Assembly: GCA_938049795.1 (NCBI GenBank)
Contig: CALLCD010000216.1
Location: forward strand, 1 to 12,012
Length of the DNA: 12,012 nucleotides
DNA from: an uncultured Hyphomonadaceae bacterium
GTDB lineage: Bacteria > Pseudomonadota > Alphaproteobacteria > Caulobacterales > Hyphomonadaceae
Direction: 5' to 3'
Shown here: piece after piece, positions 1 through 6,614 of the stretch
Numbering within the stretch: position 1 is the first letter of the stretch
Layout of the letters: every line of letters begins with the position of its first letter
Translations under genes and position numbers: made by a program
The notes under the pieces: model-generated
What the model saw: the letters and a program-made list of their open reading frames with translations, nothing else
Database searches by the model: none
Told to the model about the DNA's origin: nothing

Positions 1-226
1 GTTGGCCATAACTTCAATCCAAGCAACTCTCCTAAACTTGGATATATCGGATTTTCTTTGCTCACCTTGGCATTGTCTGTATCTCTATCACTCAAAGTCC
101 TAAGTTCAATTTTTGATAAACAGAGCGATCAAACCTAGCCCGAAGCTTGCTATGCTGGAACAGTCTCATTTTGGGAGTCGCTTTTGCAAACCGTATCCAT
201 ATCCATCACAAAGGTCTCCTTGCACA

Positions 227-1288
227 ATGACGTCCAATGACAAGCCGCAGCGACATCAAGCATTATGGACGCCGGCCGAAGAGTCCCTACTCTATGATCA
301 AACTGTGGCGGGCGTAGACGCGGACCTTATTCAAGACGCTCATAGGCGCACACGCTATTCTATCATCAAGCGACAAAAGAAGCTGGGATTGCGCGATGAG
401 AGATCAGCCCTTGCCGCCCCCTTCGTCAGCATTGATGATCTTCCGTTCACTTACGTCCCCCGCTGGCTACGTAGCCCTTTGGAGCTGCCGACGGCGAACG
501 GGCCCGATTCTGACGGGCACCGCCGGAGAAAGAAGATGAAGGACAAGTCCGAGGCCCTGCTAAGTGCGGTCTTGAATAATGCGGTTTGGCCAGATGCAGA
601 TGCCGCGACCCGGGACGATTTATTTCCAACCACGGCATGCCGGACCGTGCGTGGAGAAAAATCCTTCTTTAGTGAAAAGTTACAGCGTCAGGTCATGTGT
701 GAGAGTATCGCTGAGCGGACCGTTCTAACGGCGCTGGAGCGGCATCCTCTGGTCACATCGTATACAGAGCAACCTCTTGCCATCCCGTATCAATTTCGAG
801 GGCAGAGGAAATTATACTATCCGGACATCTTTGCTCAAATAGGATCTGTCAGGATTGTCATCGAAGTTAAGGGCTTTAACTCACTCGCCGCATACACAAC
901 GCTTATCAAAGGGCGGGCAGCGATCAACCATTTGTCCGGTCATGGCATCGGTTATGCCTTAAGTGACTATAAGGGCGTAGGGTTGAGGCATATTCTCAGA
1001 ACACAAATTGACGCTGAGATCGAAGAGACTTTACTGGCGCTTCTTGATCAATACGAGGTCTTGCAGGGCGATGATTTTGCCGAGCATTTTCATATTGAAC
1101 CCGATTTCAAATGGCAATTGCAAGCCATTGCCCTCAAACATCATTTGCACATGAAACACGACATGCAAATGAAGACGGCACGCTTCGAAGTTAGAAGGCT
1201 TTCTGATCAAGAGGATCGGTCAGTTTTCGTCTCGAAATTATGTCCGCATGCGTCTAATACTGTTAATCGAACAGGCGTTTCGTTTTGA
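227..1288 (+). CDS. Myb/SANT-like HTH fused to TnsA-like PD-(D/E)XK nuclease
   Basis: Predicted 353-residue cytoplasmic DNA endonuclease. Residues about 12-57 read as a small Myb/SANT or GcrA-like helix-turn-helix, from W14-T-P-x-E-E through R41-T to K51-K-L-G-L55. Residues about 158-250 match the TnsA/PD-(D/E)XK pattern: E163 in an S-x-A-E-R helix, E-Q-P at 181-183, Y-Y-P-D200, then I-E213-V-K215. D200, E213 and K215 are the likely metal and catalytic residues. The C-terminal third (about 260-353) is unassigned. I chose the ATG at 227 because AAGG lies about 12 bases upstream and the HTH starts just after it. A TTG at 113 in the same frame would add 38 residues without recognisable domain sequence. 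The gene converges on the dprA-like gene and overlaps its end by 26 bases. The nuclease fold is fairly sure. A role in defence is inferred from neighbours; it could instead be a lone restriction-like or transposon-derived enzyme, as no TnsB or TnsC is visible. Confidence 0.75.
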   Translation: MTSNDKPQRHQALWTPAEESLLYDQTVAGVDADLIQDAHRRTRYSIIKRQKKLGLRDERSALAAPFVSIDDLPFTYVPRWLRSPLELPTANGPDSDGHRRRKKMKDKSEALLSAVLNNAVWPDADAATRDDLFPTTACRTVRGEKSFFSEKLQRQVMCESIAERTVLTALERHPLVTSYTEQPLAIPYQFRGQRKLYYPDIFAQIGSVRIVIEVKGFNSLAAYTTLIKGRAAINHLSGHGIGYALSDYKGVGLRHILRTQIDAEIEETLLALLDQYEVLQGDDFAEHFHIEPDFKWQLQAIALKHHLHMKHDMQMKTARFEVRRLSDQEDRSVFVSKLCPHASNTVNRTGVSF

Positions 1289-2588
1289 TCACATAGGTGA
1301 CGGGTCTCTTTTTCTTTTCGATAATTCCCTGCTCCACGAGGCGGTTTAGCCATGCTTTAGCCTGAGCGTTGGTGATGTCCAGAGCGTCGGCAATTTCAGA
1401 GTCTTTCATTGGGTCTGCCAATAGGTCTTCAATCGCGGTTCGGGCGGCCAGAAACAGAGCTTCACCAGGTGTTTGGTTGTCTTGCTGGAGATTGTCGGGG
1501 GGCGATGTCGGGGTCTGAGGAACCAGTGTGTCAGAACACGGCTCCCGCTTGGGTGCGCGTTGCTGCGCGGGTGGCGGCGCCTGACTGTCAATCGCCGGAG
1601 CGGGCTCTTGATCGCCGAACAAAGAGGGGTCGAACTGTGAGGGTAAACGCTCTGCGGCATCTAATAGGTCCTGCAACTGCTCTGCGTTCTTCGGGGTCGG
1701 CCAGTCTAAAGCCCCTTTATCGCGCAACCCATCGAGCCCCGGAGATGGCTGCCCCGTGCTTCTGACATAGACAGGAACGAATTTCAGTTTTTCGAGTTGC
1801 TCAACCGCCCCTGTCCACGTGCCACCTTTGCCTCGATCCGAACTCACAACGAGTGATGCATCTGCAAGAGCATATATCAACTTGTTGCGCTGCATGGCTT
1901 GGCCAACATTAAAGCCCACATTGGGATCGTAGGGTGACACCAGCAGCAATTGTTCATCAAGGATCTTATTTCGATGTTCTCGGTTCATGACCTGTCTTTC
2001 CAGACTATCGGCCAATACGCCGCAGACCTGACCTCCTGCATCCAAGGCGCCCGTCATTGCGGCTTGATCAATTCCCTTCGCGCCCCCGGAGACGATCACT
2101 CTTGCGCTGTTGGCGGTCAGCCGGCCAATATTCTGGGTATAGTCGATCAGCGCCTCTTCAACATGACGGGAGCCCACAACCGCCAAGCCTCCGCGCTCGA
2201 GCAAATCAATCTCGCCGCAGCCATATAGTATAGCCGGCGCGCGCGCCCGCAACCGCGCCTTAAGACGCTGCGGATAATGACTGTCGCCACGGCCAACAAC
2301 CCAAATCGCGCGTGCCTTCCAAGCCTCTACAGCTTGGCTCAACTGAAAGCCGCGCCCCAGCAACCGTTTGAGACGGTCCGTCTCGATAAGGCCTTTGCAA
2401 GCCTGAAGGCAGTCCTCGGATTTTGCATTGACGAGGTCAGCTGGCTCATAATTTGTCTCATGCAAACGGATGGCGAGACGCTTATACTCGCCAGGGCTTA
2501 GCCGCTGTGCCTTTTGGGTGCGGGGCCCAACAATCAATGGCGCGGTCAGAAGCAGGACGGCTTGTGTGTTTGGCGATAAATCCGACAT
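1263..2588 (-). CDS. DprA/Smf-like SLOG-domain protein with C-terminal winged helix
   Basis: Predicted 441-residue cytoplasmic protein of the DprA family. Canonical DprA binds single-stranded DNA and loads RecA during transformation; DprA-like ShosA is the antitoxin of ShosTA defence pairs. A Rossmann-like SLOG core spans about 94-315: L-A-V-V-G-S-R at 135-141, S-G-G-A-K-G-I-D-Q-A-A at 167-177, R-N-K-L-I-Y-A-L-A-D-A-S-L-V-V at 234-248, then G-K-G-G-T-W-T-G-A at 253-261. A proline- and glutamine-rich linker (about 325-375) leads to a winged helix at about 376-441, a layout like full-length DprA. The start is set by the upstream gene: TGA and ATG overlap as TGATG, sharing base 2588. An earlier in-frame start at 2681 would lie inside the upstream gene and adds nothing domain-like. 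Partnership with a PRTase-bearing helicase and the absence of other competence genes favour a defence or DNA-damage role over natural transformation; that is inference. Confidence 0.85.
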   Translation of the reverse strand: MSDLSPNTQAVLLLTAPLIVGPRTQKAQRLSPGEYKRLAIRLHETNYEPADLVNAKSEDCLQACKGLIETDRLKRLLGRGFQLSQAVEAWKARAIWVVGRGDSHYPQRLKARLRARAPAILYGCGEIDLLERGGLAVVGSRHVEEALIDYTQNIGRLTANSARVIVSGGAKGIDQAAMTGALDAGGQVCGVLADSLERQVMNREHRNKILDEQLLLVSPYDPNVGFNVGQAMQRNKLIYALADASLVVSSDRGKGGTWTGAVEQLEKLKFVPVYVRSTGQPSPGLDGLRDKGALDWPTPKNAEQLQDLLDAAERLPSQFDPSLFGDQEPAPAIDSQAPPPAQQRAPKREPCSDTLVPQTPTSPPDNLQQDNQTPGEALFLAARTAIEDLLADPMKDSEIADALDITNAQAKAWLNRLVEQGIIEKKKRPVTYVIKTKRLFD

Positions 2589-4663
2589 CAGTCCTCGTAT
2601 CCCATCATTGAAAGCGCCATAGGCCAAACCTCGCCGCACCCCTTTGCCCTTAGCAGCCAAGCCGCCGTCGTAAATGTCCAACGGGAATCAACCATATCAT
2701 CAATCAAAAGCACAGGGCCATGCCGCATTGCCACATCATCCAGTTTCATCGAGCCATCAATATTGCCGGCCTGGTGCGCCGAGTTCGCCATTGTCTTTTG
2801 TTCAGGCCGGTCGTCCGTCTTCATCAAGACCGGGTGGAATGGCAGCCCTAAGGATTGAGCGACACGCGCGGCAAAGTCCGGAACGAGGTTCGGGTGTCTC
2901 AACGAAGGCACACAGGTGACCCATTCGGGGCTAGGTTGCGGGTTCCATTCCTGGAACATCTGTGCGCAGGCGGATACCAGTTGATCGGAAAACCAACCAT
3001 CGTGATATTTGCCACAGCGAACCAGTTTGCCCCAACCGGCATCACCCCAAACACATAGGGCCCTGCCCTGTTCGGCTCTATGCTCTTCTTCAATTTTTCC
3101 ACTGAGATCATAGATCGGCAGCCGTCCTTTGGGCCAGTATTTGCGCGCATCAAATGGCAAGGATGTTCGGCGCAGGAATTCCGTTGCCGCATTGACCAGT
3201 TCATCACAGGCCTTTGTCGGGAGCGGTTGAAGCTTTGGCACCTGCACGGCAGCCGGATCACCATCGAGTGCACCGACGAGAAACCTCATATGTTGGCCAA
3301 ATGGTAGATCCACATAGGCAAGCATTTGCTCTTTTTCAGATTCTCGCTGGCCAGTTAAGCGCTCGGCCCGCTGCCAGAATCCATCCCCCAATTCTGCGGC
3401 CGTCAGCTGCCACTTCGCGCCTTCTTTGCCAATCGGGGCGGGAGATTCCAACGACAGTAAGTCAATAACTTTCTTGATCTGCCCTCTGCCAAGGTTGACC
3501 TTACTCTCTATCTCTGGCGCCGATAGTCCATCAGGCGTCTCCCGCAGAGCCTTAAGAACGCTGTCAACATCGTGTCTGCTGGGGAAAGCCGTTTTGATGA
3601 ACCAATCGAGGATTTGTTCATCCTCTTGCCCACTCAGGAGAATGCCTCTGGCTGCGTCCAAGGCGCGGCCCGCCCGCCCGACTTGCTGATAATACGCAAT
3701 AACCGAGCCTGGCATCTGGTAATGGATGACGAATGCAAGGTCCGGCTTGTCAAAGCCCATCCCCAAGGCAGACGTGGCGATCAGTGCTTTGACTTCATTG
3801 TCCAGCAGTGCCTGCTCCAAGCCTTCGCGCCGCTCACCCGTTTCGCCCGTATAGGCTTCGACGTTGCACCCGCGCGACTGTAGCCATCTTGCAAGTTGGT
3901 TCGCATCCCGCCTCGTCAGCGCATAGATGATGCCATGTCCTTCCAGCGTTTCAAGTTGTTCCGCAATCCAGGCCATGCGTTCAGCTTGCGTGGATAGTTT
4001 TATGGCTTGTAGTGTGAGAGCCGGGCGGTTTAAGTCCCCGCGTTGCGCATGGTCGAGATCAAGAACCGTTTGCAGATCTGACATAACTCGGTCGTTCGCT
4101 GTCGCCGTCGTCGCCAAGACCCGAAGATTTGGAGGGAGATTGCCGATCATCCGTTCCAACAGCCGATAGTGCGGCCGGAAATCATGGCCCCAATCGGAGA
4201 TACAGTGCGCTTCATCCACGACCAGGAGACTGATCTGTGATGCAACAGCGGCAAGCACCTCCGCTCGGAAATGCGCATTTGCAAGCCGCTCGGGCGAGAT
4301 CAGCAAAATGTCGATCTCTCCGTTGGACAGCTTCATTTCGATGTCATCCCAATCCTCGGTATTGGTAGAATTTATCGTTGCCGCACGAACGCCCATCCGC
4401 TCCGCCGCTGCAACCTGGTTCCGCATCAAAGCAAGAAGTGGTGACACCAGAATAGCTGGTCCCGCCCCCGCTTCACGAAGCATCTTTGTCGCTATAAAGT
4501 ATACAAAACTCTTCCCCCACCCCGTCTTCTGCACCACCAGCGAACGTCCATGCCCTTCAATGATATGGCGGATCGCTTCTTCCTGACCCTCACGGAACGT
4601 CGCGCCAGCATGCCCAGACCCTATACGAAGCAACTCAAGTGCCCGGCTTGCATTATACGTCAT
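2588..4663 (-). CDS. RecQ-type DNA helicase fused to ComF-like phosphoribosyltransferase
   Basis: Predicted 691-residue ATP-dependent helicase with an added PRTase domain. Superfamily 2 RecQ motifs are complete: Walker A Q-K-T-G-W-G-K-S at 45-52, D-E-A-H at 150-153, T-A-T-A-N at 186-190, S-A-L-G-M-G-F-D at 298-305 and Q-Q-V-G-R-A-G-R at 326-333. A winged-helix-like stretch follows at about 365-422. Residues 444-478 keep the spacing of the RecQ zinc-binding segment (E-Q-M-L-x-Y ... M-R-F-L ... D-G-D-P), but its four cysteines are missing. Residues about 535-691 resemble ComF: C-V-P-S-L-R-H at 584-590, E-Q-K-T-M at 621-625, and the PRPP loop V-L-L-I-D-D-M-V-D-S-R-W-T at 651-663. D655 and D656 are kept, while R-W stands where T-G is usual. 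No HRDC domain is visible. The start at 4663 has GGGAG six bases upstream. It is the first gene of a two-gene unit with the dprA-like gene. RecQ-PRTase fusions are, to my recollection, a known RecQ subgroup; the substrate of the PRTase is unknown. Confidence 0.88.
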   Translation of the reverse strand: MTYNASRALELLRIGSGHAGATFREGQEEAIRHIIEGHGRSLVVQKTGWGKSFVYFIATKMLREAGAGPAILVSPLLALMRNQVAAAERMGVRAATINSTNTEDWDDIEMKLSNGEIDILLISPERLANAHFRAEVLAAVASQISLLVVDEAHCISDWGHDFRPHYRLLERMIGNLPPNLRVLATTATANDRVMSDLQTVLDLDHAQRGDLNRPALTLQAIKLSTQAERMAWIAEQLETLEGHGIIYALTRRDANQLARWLQSRGCNVEAYTGETGERREGLEQALLDNEVKALIATSALGMGFDKPDLAFVIHYQMPGSVIAYYQQVGRAGRALDAARGILLSGQEDEQILDWFIKTAFPSRHDVDSVLKALRETPDGLSAPEIESKVNLGRGQIKKVIDLLSLESPAPIGKEGAKWQLTAAELGDGFWQRAERLTGQRESEKEQMLAYVDLPFGQHMRFLVGALDGDPAAVQVPKLQPLPTKACDELVNAATEFLRRTSLPFDARKYWPKGRLPIYDLSGKIEEEHRAEQGRALCVWGDAGWGKLVRCGKYHDGWFSDQLVSACAQMFQEWNPQPSPEWVTCVPSLRHPNLVPDFAARVAQSLGLPFHPVLMKTDDRPEQKTMANSAHQAGNIDGSMKLDDVAMRHGPVLLIDDMVDSRWTFTTAAWLLRAKGCGEVWPMALSMMGYED

Positions 4664-5129
4664 GACGCTCCCTTTTTTGTTGGGCCAGCACTCATTGCAA
4701 ATTCAGTGATCGCACAAAAATATCGCTCTTTCATATTGAAAGCTTGATACACTTTAGATTGATGATTTGATCTGTCTACTCTGTTCTGCCAAGACCGCAG
4801 ACAGGCTTTGCGCAAGGGTTGTGCGCATCAAAATTGATGGAGTAGGCGCATTTCGTCAAGGTACGTACCATGTCGAGAGGATGTTTTAGTCCGTATGCCG
4901 CTTACACTTGTCCATAGATATGCCCGCGAATTGGCGGCCCCTGCCCTCGCTGAGCCAAGCAATCCAGCCTAGGGACACCAGTGAGGTTCAACTCATTTTA
5001 TGGCGGACAGTTCGGTGATGACCCTAGCTCGTCGAGAGGACGTCATCGAAATACTTTTTAAGCAACCGATCTGCCGATTTTGCAGGAACCTCGGTATAGA
5101 CTTTGTGTATGGCCACCAAAATTTCATGC
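4664..5129. other. 466-base non-coding stretch upstream of the recQ-PRTase gene
   Basis: No convincing gene lies here. It must hold the promoter of the helicase/dprA-like unit, but I could not fix -35 and -10 boxes with confidence. It contains a hyphenated palindrome at 4728-4742 (own entry) and a perfect 10-base palindrome GGTACGTACC at 4860-4869. On the minus strand, 5129 down to a TAG at 5024-5026 stays open and reads like protein (for example the end Y-F-D-D-V-L-S-T-S), in a frame one base off the truncated cyclase. I do not recognise that peptide. It may be the tail of a rearranged gene. The stretch looks like a recombination scar between the cassette and the cyclase remnant. Confidence 0.5.
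4728..4742. promoter_or_regulatory. Candidate operator palindrome upstream of recQ-PRTase
   Basis: CTTTCA-TAT-TGAAAG is a perfect inverted repeat with six-base arms, 65 to 79 bases before the helicase start codon. Its size and place fit an operator near the promoter. No regulator is encoded next to the cassette other than its own Myb-like and DprA-like DNA-binding proteins. Functional assignment is inference. Confidence 0.3.
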
Positions 5130-5141
5130 TTACAGACGCGC
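5130..5141 (+). repeat. 12-base direct repeat, copy 1 (at cyclase truncation point)
   Basis: TTACAGACGCGC occurs here and again at 5507-5518. This copy contains the stop codon that ends the cyclase fragment. Two copies of a 12-mer within 400 bases could be chance, but the coincidence with the break point makes a recombination role possible. Confidence 0.4.
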
Positions 5142-5506
5142 GACCAACTCCTCTGAGGCAACGATCGAATTGGCCGCCTTGACAATCTCCAGCCCCGCTC
5201 GCACCGCCTGTTCAGTTGAATGCTCAAACGCTTTTGGGTAGCCGAAATAGGCCAAAACCCCATCACCGAGATATTTGCCAATATAGCCCTCATGATCAAA
5301 GATGATGCTCGATAGGGCTTGGTAATAGGTTCTGAGGATATTGTGCCAATGCTCCGGATCCAGGCCAGCCGAAATTGCCGTCGAACCGATAATGTCCGTG
5401 AACATAACTGTCAGATATCGAAGTTCACCATCATCGCCCGAGGCCCCCAGTGTGTTCGCTCGCAATTGCTGCCCACAGGAGTTGCAGAACCTCGCCCCTG
5501 ACGGGT

Positions 5507-5518
5507 TTACAGACGCGC
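5507..5518 (+). repeat. 12-base direct repeat, copy 2 (inside zinc-ribbon coding region)
   Basis: Second exact copy of TTACAGACGCGC, within the zinc-ribbon codons of the cyclase fragment and in a different reading frame from copy 1. This argues against a repeated protein motif as the cause. Confidence 0.4.
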
Positions 5519-5696
5519 AAGCAAAACACTTCACCGGATATCGCTCCCTCGCAAACACATTAGATCGGCCCGAACCTGACTGGCAAGGGGACACACCGCC
5601 CTACACGCGGCGGGTTTGCTGACCCTGACCCTTGCGCGTGGCAGACCGAAACATCTGACGAGGGTCTCTGTCCGAAACAGCATCCAACAGCCGCCC

Positions 5697-5712
5697 TGTG
5701 ATGATGGTCACA
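5697..5712 (+). promoter_or_regulatory. Perfect CRP-type operator in the crp-like promoter region
   Basis: TGTGATGATGGTCACA is an exact TGTGA-N6-TCACA site, the cAMP-CRP consensus core. It lies in the gap between the truncated cyclase and the CRP-like gene. The nearby CRP-like protein has the E. coli CRP recognition-helix residues R-E-T-V-x-R, so it should bind this sequence. Autoregulation is the natural reading; control of the divergent cyclase fragment is also possible. Confidence 0.8.
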
Positions 5713-5732
5713 GATCTTGTTCCGCTTTTTGA

Positions 5733-5738
5733 TATTTT
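5733..5738 (+). promoter_or_regulatory. Candidate -10 box of a class II CRP-dependent promoter
   Basis: TATTTT matches four of six bases of TATAAT. It would place transcription start near 5745-5746, which puts the centre of the CRP site at -41.5, the classical class II activation position. No good -35 box is needed or seen. This predicts a leader of about 165 bases before the CRP-like start codon. Confidence 0.45.
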
Positions 5739-5754
5739 GGTATTTGAGGGGGAA

Positions 5755-5784
5755 TGTGGGGCACATTTGACGATGTGTCCCATA
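5755..5784 (+). repeat. Inverted repeat / hairpin 1 in the crp-like leader
   Basis: TGGGGCACAT (5757-5766) pairs with ATGTGTCCCA (5773-5782) over ten positions with one G-T wobble, around a six-base loop. Two more outer pairs (one wobble) extend it to 5755 and 5784. No T-tract follows, so it is not a standard terminator. Confidence 0.6.
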
Positions 5785-5794
5785 CCTTGAAGTA

Positions 5795-5837
5795 CGACCA
5801 TGCTGGATGGGCTTCTCCCAGTCATCCAGCATGGTTT
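5795..5837 (+). repeat. Strong inverted repeat / hairpin 2 in the crp-like leader
   Basis: ACCATGCTGGATG (5797-5809) is the perfect reverse complement of CATCCAGCATGGT (5823-5835): thirteen base pairs around a 13-base gap, with a G-T and a C-G pair outside. It ends 75 bases before the CRP-like start codon. Neither strand shows a following T-run. It may be an RNA structure controlling the leader, an operator for a dimeric protein, or a mobile-element trace. Confidence 0.7.
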
Positions 5838-5911
5838 GCTGAAGACATATTGGGATCAGTTGGACTTTACGATTTCGGGCTTTCATGCTTTCTGACGTTT
5901 CAGGAGGACAC

Positions 5912-6589
5912 ATGGAAGTAGAAGAAAATGTGTGGGCAGGTCTGACGCAATGGACCGGGCAAAACGATAAGCTTTTCGCAGACATGCAAGCAGCCGGAAT
6001 CGAGCGCACCGTTCCTGCCGGACATATATTGATGGTCGAAGGAGAAACGCCACAATCTGTTTTCCTGATCCTGTCAGGAAGCGTCTCTGTGATCGTGTAT
6101 TCGGCCAATGGTCATCAGGTCCACTTAAGCACGCTGAAATCGGGCGACTGGGTGGGCGAAATGGCCGTACTGACCGGAGGCGAACGCACCGCCTATGCCG
6201 TTGCCTCCGAAGCGGTTCGGATGGTTGCGTTCAAACCGAGATTTTTCCTCGAAACTATGGAGCAAAACGGAGACTTCGCGACCCGGATCGCCCAGCTTCT
6301 CAGCAATAGGGTTGCAGAAACCTCGCGGCGCATGTTCGAGTTTGCTGCGTTTTCGTCATATGGCCGGATCTATGCCGAAGTTATTCGCCGGTCAAAACCG
6401 GGCGCGGATACCGAAGAAAGGCATGTCTCTCCAGCGCCTACGATCACCGAATTGGCAACGCATCTGTCGGTTGCACGAGAAACAGTCTCACGAGCGATTG
6501 GCCGTCTGGAGCGTATGCATCTTCTTGCCCGCGAACCCAAACACTGGCGTGTTCTCGCGCCTAGCCAACTTGCCAACCTGATCAACTGA
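5912..6589 (+). CDS. CRP-like (Crp/Fnr family) cAMP-responsive transcription regulator
   Basis: Predicted 225-residue cytoplasmic dimeric regulator, close to the usual family length. The cyclic-nucleotide cassette reads G-D-W-V-G82-E83-M-A at 78-85 and G-E-R92-T93-A at 90-94. T137-S138, in R-V-A-E-T-S-R-R-M, fall where CRP T127-S128 touch the adenine. All main cAMP contacts of E. coli CRP thus appear kept, and there is no N-terminal Fnr-type cysteine cluster. The helix-turn-helix at 177-202 carries S-V-A-R-E-T-V-S-R, matching the CRP recognition helix R-E-T-V-G-R, so a TGTGA half-site is expected. I chose ATG 5912 because AGGAGG stands just upstream; the ATG at 5885 lacks this. A perfect CRP site and two hairpins precede the gene, so it is probably autoregulated. 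The divergent cyclase is broken, so cAMP would have to come from another enzyme elsewhere in the genome. Confidence 0.9.
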   Translation: MEVEENVWAGLTQWTGQNDKLFADMQAAGIERTVPAGHILMVEGETPQSVFLILSGSVSVIVYSANGHQVHLSTLKSGDWVGEMAVLTGGERTAYAVASEAVRMVAFKPRFFLETMEQNGDFATRIAQLLSNRVAETSRRMFEFAAFSSYGRIYAEVIRRSKPGADTEERHVSPAPTITELATHLSVARETVSRAIGRLERMHLLAREPKHWRVLAPSQLANLIN

Positions 6590-6614
6590 ACCGCAATCAA
6601 ACCCGGTGACGGGC

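Larger units (their letters stand above)
5130..5534 (-). pseudogene. Truncated class III adenylate/guanylate cyclase with N-terminal zinc ribbon
   Basis: The 134-residue product is the first half of a class III nucleotidyl cyclase. A zinc ribbon with C3-x2-C6 and C17-x2-C20 opens the protein. The catalytic domain starts near residue 38 with R-Y-L-T-V-M-F-T-D47-I-I-G-S-T and continues to K87-Y-L-G-D91-G-V-L-A-Y-F. D47 and D91 are the metal ligands and K87 is the base-contacting lysine of the family. The frame stops (TAA, 5130-5132) just where the second half should begin, so the transition-state Asn and Arg are absent and activity is very unlikely. Typical family members have a complete domain of about 180 residues, often followed by an ATPase and TPR region. 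I chose the GTG at 5534 because GAGGGAG lies about nine bases upstream and the ribbon begins at once; a GTG at 5594 is the longer alternative. The neighbouring divergent gene is a CRP-like cAMP receptor, which suggests an original signalling pair. Confidence 0.75.

Noticed and set aside
17..43. Inverted repeat ATCCAAG ... CTTGGAT followed by a T-rich stretch, possible terminator of a gene left of the window
   Set aside because: Only seven pairs with a 13-base gap, and the T-run is weak and interrupted; no upstream gene is visible.
227..1288. Tn7-like transposon based on the TnsA-like nuclease
   Set aside because: No TnsB, TnsC, TnsD/TniQ or end repeats are seen; the next genes are a DprA-like protein and a helicase.
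1263..2588. Natural-competence DprA as the role of the SLOG protein
   Set aside because: Not excluded, but no other com genes are present and the partner is a PRTase-bearing helicase, so a conflict-system role is preferred.
4800..5020. Possible insertion-sequence end or recombinase tail in the non-coding stretch
   Set aside because: I found no terminal inverted repeats, target duplication or recognisable transposase peptide; only short isolated palindromes.
5560..6108. 182-codon minus-strand open frame across the start of the CRP-like gene
   Set aside because: It would run through the CRP site and both hairpins and opposes a clear CRP-like gene; no recognisable protein features.
6590..6614. 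Possible shared terminator between the convergent CRP-like and LuxR-type genes (CCCG GTGA CGGG)
   Set aside because: Stem of only four clean pairs and no T-tract on either strand.
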